Shown piece by piece: positions 8,056-12,125 of a stretch of DNA of 12,125 bases. Source of the DNA: Smittium mucronatum (taxonomy: Eukaryota > Kickxellomycota > Harpellomycetes > Harpellales > Legeriomycetaceae). The position numbers and the translations under genes were made by a program. Numbering within the stretch: position 1 is the first letter of the stretch; every line of letters starts with the position of its first letter. Below the pieces are notes generated by a model. It had not been told where the DNA came from and made no database searches. It saw only the letters and a list, made by a program, of their open reading frames with translations. Location of the stretch: positions 1-12,125 of the forward strand of contig LSSL01005294.1 of NCBI GenBank assembly GCA_001953115.1. The letters are read 5' to 3'.

Positions 8056-9266
8056 GTCTTTATCCCTTACCAATGAAAATTTTTGAGGCAAAAAATATCC
8101 TTTGAAATAAATTAATTGAGGCTAAGATTGATAGGATATCTCCTCTATTTTTTTTGAACATAAAAAAGAAAATTAATTATGATATCGTCTTTTTAGAATT
8201 TGAAGATATTTGTAAAGAAGTCAAAAAAAATTTTTTTGAGAATATCTAACCTTTGAAGAAAAATATATCTAAAATGATAATATTATATTTATATCTAAAA
8301 AATACTCTTGAAAGGATTTTTGGGTGTATGGAATCTGTGATTAGATGAAAATTACAGACTGAATGATATATGATATTAATTATTTAATTTATTTGTTAGC
8401 TATAGTAACATGAGATTTTTTTACACTAACATTGGGAATTATTTATGATGAAAGATAATAATCCTTTTCCTGGATTTTCGAAACAATAAATAGATTTCTG
8501 AAAAAAATAAAGAAAGCTTTGGGTTAGGGAATTTAATCACAGGTTACGCGCCAAATATTTCGAGCTTTATAATAAAATTATGTTGAGAAACCGCATGAGT
8601 CTAATGTTGGATCTATACGATAAGGAAAATAAATAAAAATATTTCAAAGTAAAAATAAACCTTTTTTGATTAAGTTAATGATTTTTTTAAAATACAAAAA
8701 ACACATTCTGAAGAGCTTTATTGGCAAACTTTCACCAAAAATAATGTAAATTTATATAAGAAAGACCCTCTGATGAAAAAACTACATCAGAAATTTTATC
8801 AAAAAAACTTGATTTCTATGGTTTTATTAGCCATAATTCTCCAAAAACTCGTAACTTTTTGGAAAAGTTCAATTTAACACTTAAAATATAGTATTTTAAC
8901 TCGAAAATTTTGGTTATTTGTGAAATAATCGTAGGATAGATGAAATGATCGAATATTTGGAAAAAATAAATTGTTAAAATATATCCAAATAAAAATTAAA
9001 CTTATTTTGATGTATTTATTCACATTTTATAAAAAAAAATGATGATTTAAAAACTAATTTAATGACCAGATAAAATGAATTTAATATTTGTATCGCTCCA
9101 AAAATTTCTTCAAAAAATATACAAGTTTTATCTTAATTATTAAAGAGTTACTCAAACATTATATATTAGCCGCAAAAAAGTCAAAAAAAACCTTATTTTG
9201 GAATATATGTTGCTCTTTTACGATATTTTTGGGAAAAAATAAAAAATATTTTAAGAGAATATAATA

Positions 9267-9283
9267 ACATAATTTTATTATGT
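9267..9283. repeat. Short inverted repeat
   Basis: ACATAAT and ATTATGT separated by TTT make a 7-base-pair stem. It is weak and expected by chance at some rate in AT-rich DNA. Confidence 0.4.
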
Positions 9284-9734
9284 ATTATATATGCTATGTT
9301 ATATATGTTTAATATTTTTTTGAGCTATTATTCAAATTTTCACGTTATTATTAGTTTAATTTTTTTTAGATTGAGCTCTCTAAAAAAATATATAAAACTT
9401 ATAAATAATAAATTTATTTACCGATTTAAAGAATTTTTTTCGTTAATTTAGGTGATTAAAGAATATACCCACTCTTTTCCAGATGGAAAATGATACGCAA
9501 TCGGGATATAAAATTACAATATTTTAATGGTATATATCAAAAAACAAAATATTTTTCCATTTTATAGCTATATAAATAAGACGGAATTCCTCGTCCAATA
9601 AAAATATTAATAGTCCACTATTATTATTAGAAACTATTTTATAATCGAATAAGTGGCAATAGCTAAAGTTATTTTTCCCTATTTTATTAAGGAATTAAAT
9701 ATTATAATTAATTTATAATATAATAATGAAGAGG

Positions 9735-9747
9735 TATATATATATAT
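9735..9747. repeat. (TA)6 microsatellite
   Basis: Six and a half TA units. Confidence 0.75.
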
Positions 9748-10052
9748 GGAAGTTTTATTGAACATAAAGGGAAAAGATTAAAGAAAATATATGAGCGAAT
9801 AGGAGTATCTTTGGATATTTTATGGGAATCTGTTCTCGAAAAAAATTGAAAAAAAAAAAAGAAAAGAAAAAAAAGGAGGTAAATCTTTTACAAAGAATTT
9901 TTAGAAAGAAGATAATTTTTCATGAATTTTTAATTTGCAAACACAATGAAATATATGCAATTGGGATTAGATTTAACAAACAACGACCTCACTTGTATAT
10001 AAAAAGCTGCTCTTTGTTCGGCAAAAAGAAGGACACCGAGAAATTTTATTAA

Positions 10053-10310
10053 AAAAAATAAGTTCCTAGAGTCAAACAATTTACAAAAACAATACTTTTT
10101 TTTAGTTAAAAATATTCGTTAAATAAATAACTAGCTAAATTTAATAAAAACTTCACATCTAATTATCTATTATCCATTTTTTACTTCTATTCGTATAATA
10201 AAATCACTAGTTTACTTTTTTTAAAACCTTCGTAAAGAAATTAAAATTTACAAAATCATATAAAAAAAAAAGGAGAAAAAAAAAACTAAAAATTAACAAA
10301 AGAAAAAAAA
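10053..10310. other. AT-rich spacer before the coding-like island
   Basis: No gene seen. The sequence is A- and T-rich with C exceeding G again, ending in purine-rich A runs (10261-10312) just before the island. Confidence 0.5.
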
Positions 10311-10315
10311 ATGAA

Positions 10316-10512
10316 ATGAACCATAGAAGTTCATTAGAAGAAGAAAACTCCAATCCAGTATATAAGATGGTTCAGGAAATTCAGGATACAAAAATGATAA
10401 AACTGAGCACGAGCCTCACCAGCCAGCTGAAAGGATAGTCCTAAGAAGGAAAGAGACATCTGAAAAGCAGATTCCTCCACGTATATATCAGGTATTTTTT
10501 ATTTTCGAAAAC
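10316..10512 (+). pseudogene. Coding-like, GC-richer island in the desert; probable gene or transposon fragment
   Basis: About 180 bases with clearly higher GC than the DNA on either side and two overlapping plus-strand frames of protein-like composition. An ATG at 10316 opens 40 codons (MNHRSSLEEENSNPVYKMVQ at the start) to a TAG at 10436. A second frame is open from 10366 to 10512 (49 codons), rich in charged residues, including EHEPHQPAERIVLRRKE and then IPPRIYQ. It ends in CAG followed by GTATTT at 10492, a donor-like site where AT-rich sequence resumes. The two frames could be the two sides of a frameshift in one decayed gene, or the second could be an internal exon whose partners I cannot find. 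The arginine pair followed by a PPR-x-Y motif recalls the linker before reverse transcriptase in Ty1/copia polyproteins, but this is only a faint resemblance. Confidence 0.35.
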
Positions 10513-11480
10513 TAAAAAAAAAACATTGACCTACCCCCACCCACTATGGAATCAAAAAATGCTTGAGACGCAGCAATCATAAACTAAGAAAACAATAGTA
10601 TTAGTGGTATCAAAATATTTCAAATATTTAACAAGTCATAAACCTTTGTCATAGCCCAATATTATACAAGGATATATCACCAAATTAATTTCTAAGTTAT
10701 AAAATTACTTATTTTATTCATCCTATTTGAAATCTGAAGCACACCATCCATTTTAAATCACGACTTATTTTTCACTATAAAAGTACAGCATAATACTTCC
10801 CCAAAAATATTATTCTGTTCAGCGATATTCACAGTCCTAGCCTATTATTTCGCTCCGTGCTTTTTTATATCATTCTCTCTAAATAAATATAACTAAAAAT
10901 TGCAAGCTTATTTATTAAATATAAGTAGTGAAATAATTATTTAACTTAAGATATCTCTTTACTTACAAAAATATAAACAAGAAAATCAATGATCAATTCG
11001 ATTTAAGCAAATAAAAATGGCTATGATAGATATTTGATTTTGTCGGTTTATATTGGTAATTATGAACAGTAAAATTTAAATCAGCCGACTTTTTCAAAAA
11101 TTCGCGGTTTTTTTCTGATTTTAGAGTAAAAAATAATTAAAAATATTATTTTTTAAATATAGCACCACTTTTTTTAAGCGGCAATTCTATGCTTATGAAA
11201 TCTTTTTATTTAAAATCTTATCAATAAGTTTAAACTTTTATAAATAGATTCGATTAATTAAATTTTCGAATATGAGCTCTTAAACACGTTTAGTAATATT
11301 TAAAATCGATTTGAATCTTATTATTCAAAAAAAATGACATTAAATTTTATTTTAGTGAACTATTTTCCTTGTTATCAATAATGAACATCAGTATTTTTTT
11401 TTTGTTGGGAATATATTAAAAGCCATTAGCTGAAATAGCTGTTATAGAAAAAAACCTCCCCTTTTTTTTTTCATCATTTT
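10513..11480. other. AT-rich gene-free stretch
   Basis: No supportable gene. It is A/T-rich with C exceeding G near 10620-10860 and long T runs towards 11400 and 11460. No tRNA B-box word, repeat array or terminal repeat was noticed. Confidence 0.55.
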
Positions 11481-11484
11481 TATT
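11479..11484 (-). terminator. Possible AATAAA signal for the right-hand gene
   Basis: AATAAA read on the minus strand, about 95 bases beyond the TGA at 11578. The position fits a 3' end, but the word is common in such AT-rich DNA. Confidence 0.3.
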
Positions 11485-11577
11485 AATATATATTTTTACA
11501 CATCTAATTATTAAATTTAGTGTTCTTTATGGTCCAATTAACTTATCAGTTGAAAGATTAAATTCACTTATATTTTT

Positions 11578-12125
11578 TCATGTAATTTCATGTCTTAGAT
11601 CACCGTTTCTCTGCCTGATCTTATGAACTAATGAATTTTGTTCAACTGTGGATGTATTATTGAGAACGGCGTCTTTGATTGTACTTTTTTTGAGTTCTTG
11701 TGCATTGAAAACAAGAAATTTATTTTGATTTTTATTTGATTTTTTCAGGGTTGATTTTTCAGTTTTTTTGAGGCATTTTTTCTTCTATGACAACAAATTC
11801 ATAATTAAATAGAATTTATATCAATATCCATATCAGCATCCACTTCTGATATTGATTCGATGTCAACAGGATCCGACATTATTTCGTAGTTCGGAGGATT
11901 TCTATTATAGTTTTCCTCTCTTTTAATTGGCGGATCATTTTTGCCATTAATCCCATTTAACATGGGACCGAATTCCCAAAAATTTTTATCTTTCATTATT
12001 TCATAATTCAAGTACGAGGAATTCAATTTCACAGCAGGAGTTTTAATAATGTTTGAATAAATTTCGCTGGTCGAAACCTCACTATCTTTTATCTGATTTT
12101 CAGACTCTTTGGCTGGGATTTTTTC
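11578..12125 (-). CDS. 3' part of a gene for an unknown acidic/lysine-rich protein, probably two exons
   Basis: The minus frame is open from the right edge (12125) for 106 codons to a TAA at 11807-11805. Its protein is hydrophilic, with a segment KDKNFWEFGPM, a proline pair region (KNDPPIKREE) and a strongly acidic tail (VDIESISEVDADMDIDI). Eighteen bases beyond that TAA another frame opens directly after a CATAG acceptor: 68 codons from 11784 to a TGA at 11580-11578, lysine-rich at first (KKKCLKKTEKSTLKKS) and then mixed. That second frame has no ATG, so it needs splicing. Only a phase-0 donor fits. The nearest is AAGTGGAT at 11843, giving a 59-nt intron with CTGAT as branch site; GTTGAC at 11867 is an alternative. 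Neither donor is canonical. If no splicing occurs, the protein ends at 11805. No family was recognised. Confidence 0.5.
11785..11843 (-). other. Candidate 59-nt intron with a weak donor
   Basis: The donor GTGGAT and acceptor TTGTTGTCATAG join the edge-spanning frame in phase 0 to the 68-codon downstream frame and remove the TAA at 11805. CTGAT near 11836 fits a CTRAY branch site. The same CATAG acceptor ending is seen in the left gene intron. The donor is poor, so the 83-nt alternative starting at 11867 remains open. Confidence 0.3.

Larger units (their letters stand above)
8030..10052. other. AT-rich gene desert with G exceeding C on the plus strand
   Basis: No supportable gene. Many 60-base lines carry two to ten times more G than C (for example 8281-8340 and 9721-9840), the reverse of the 3420-4870 block. 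9680-9762 has no C. An ATG-started frame at 9822-10052 encodes 76 residues that begin with a Lys run from a poly-A tract. Its later half has mixed composition but no motif, so I do not call it a gene. Confidence 0.5.

Noticed and set aside
9822..10052. Plus-strand 76-codon ATG frame
   Set aside because: It starts across a poly-A tract that codes for a Lys run and has no motif, no promoter context and no GC rise. Best explained as chance.
1..12125. tRNA, rRNA, CRISPR arrays and transposon terminal repeats
   Set aside because: No GGTTCRA-type B box with matching stems, no rRNA words, no spaced direct repeats and no long terminal or inverted repeats were found by eye. Short or diverged ones could have been missed.

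Overview
This window looks like nuclear DNA of an AT-rich eukaryote, most likely a fungus, possibly an ascomycete. The supporting signs are: a long open exon joined in phase to a first exon by a 76-nt GT...AG intron; a TACTAAT branch-site word in that intron and in a second candidate intron; disordered Ser/Thr/Pro-rich coding sequence; AATAAA signals; CCAAT and TATA boxes; and no ribosome binding sites or tight operons. The exact lineage cannot be read from the sequence, and no gene was recognised well enough to name.

Layout. (1) Positions 1-1441, minus strand: the 5' part of a gene for a large, disordered Ser/Pro/Thr-rich protein. Its main exon is open for 432 codons, contains no ATG and runs off the left edge, so a simple ORF search does not report it. 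(2) 1442-2737: intergenic, AT-rich, with a GC-richer patch around 1840-2110. (3) About 2500-3420, plus strand: a candidate transcription unit with a CCAAT box, a TATA box, a two-exon model encoding 88 residues, a second candidate intron downstream, and two AATAAA signals. The minus strand is also open for 86 codons here, so the coding direction is not settled. (4) About 3420-11480: an 8-kb gene desert, very rich in A and T, full of A/T runs, AT and CTTT microsatellites and homopolymers. Its strand composition is markedly uneven: the plus strand around 4050-4870 is C-rich and nearly free of G (no G at all from 4494 to 4675), while about 8030-10030 leans towards G. (5) 10310-10512: a small coding-like, GC-richer island inside the desert, probably a gene or transposon fragment. 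(6) 11578-12125, minus strand: the 3' end of a second gene, entering from the right edge, with an acidic disordered tail and probably one further exon.

The two edge genes lie on the minus strand and are separated by the desert. Nothing links them functionally. The desert could be an AT-rich isochore, decayed repeats or a centromere-like core; the sequence alone does not decide.
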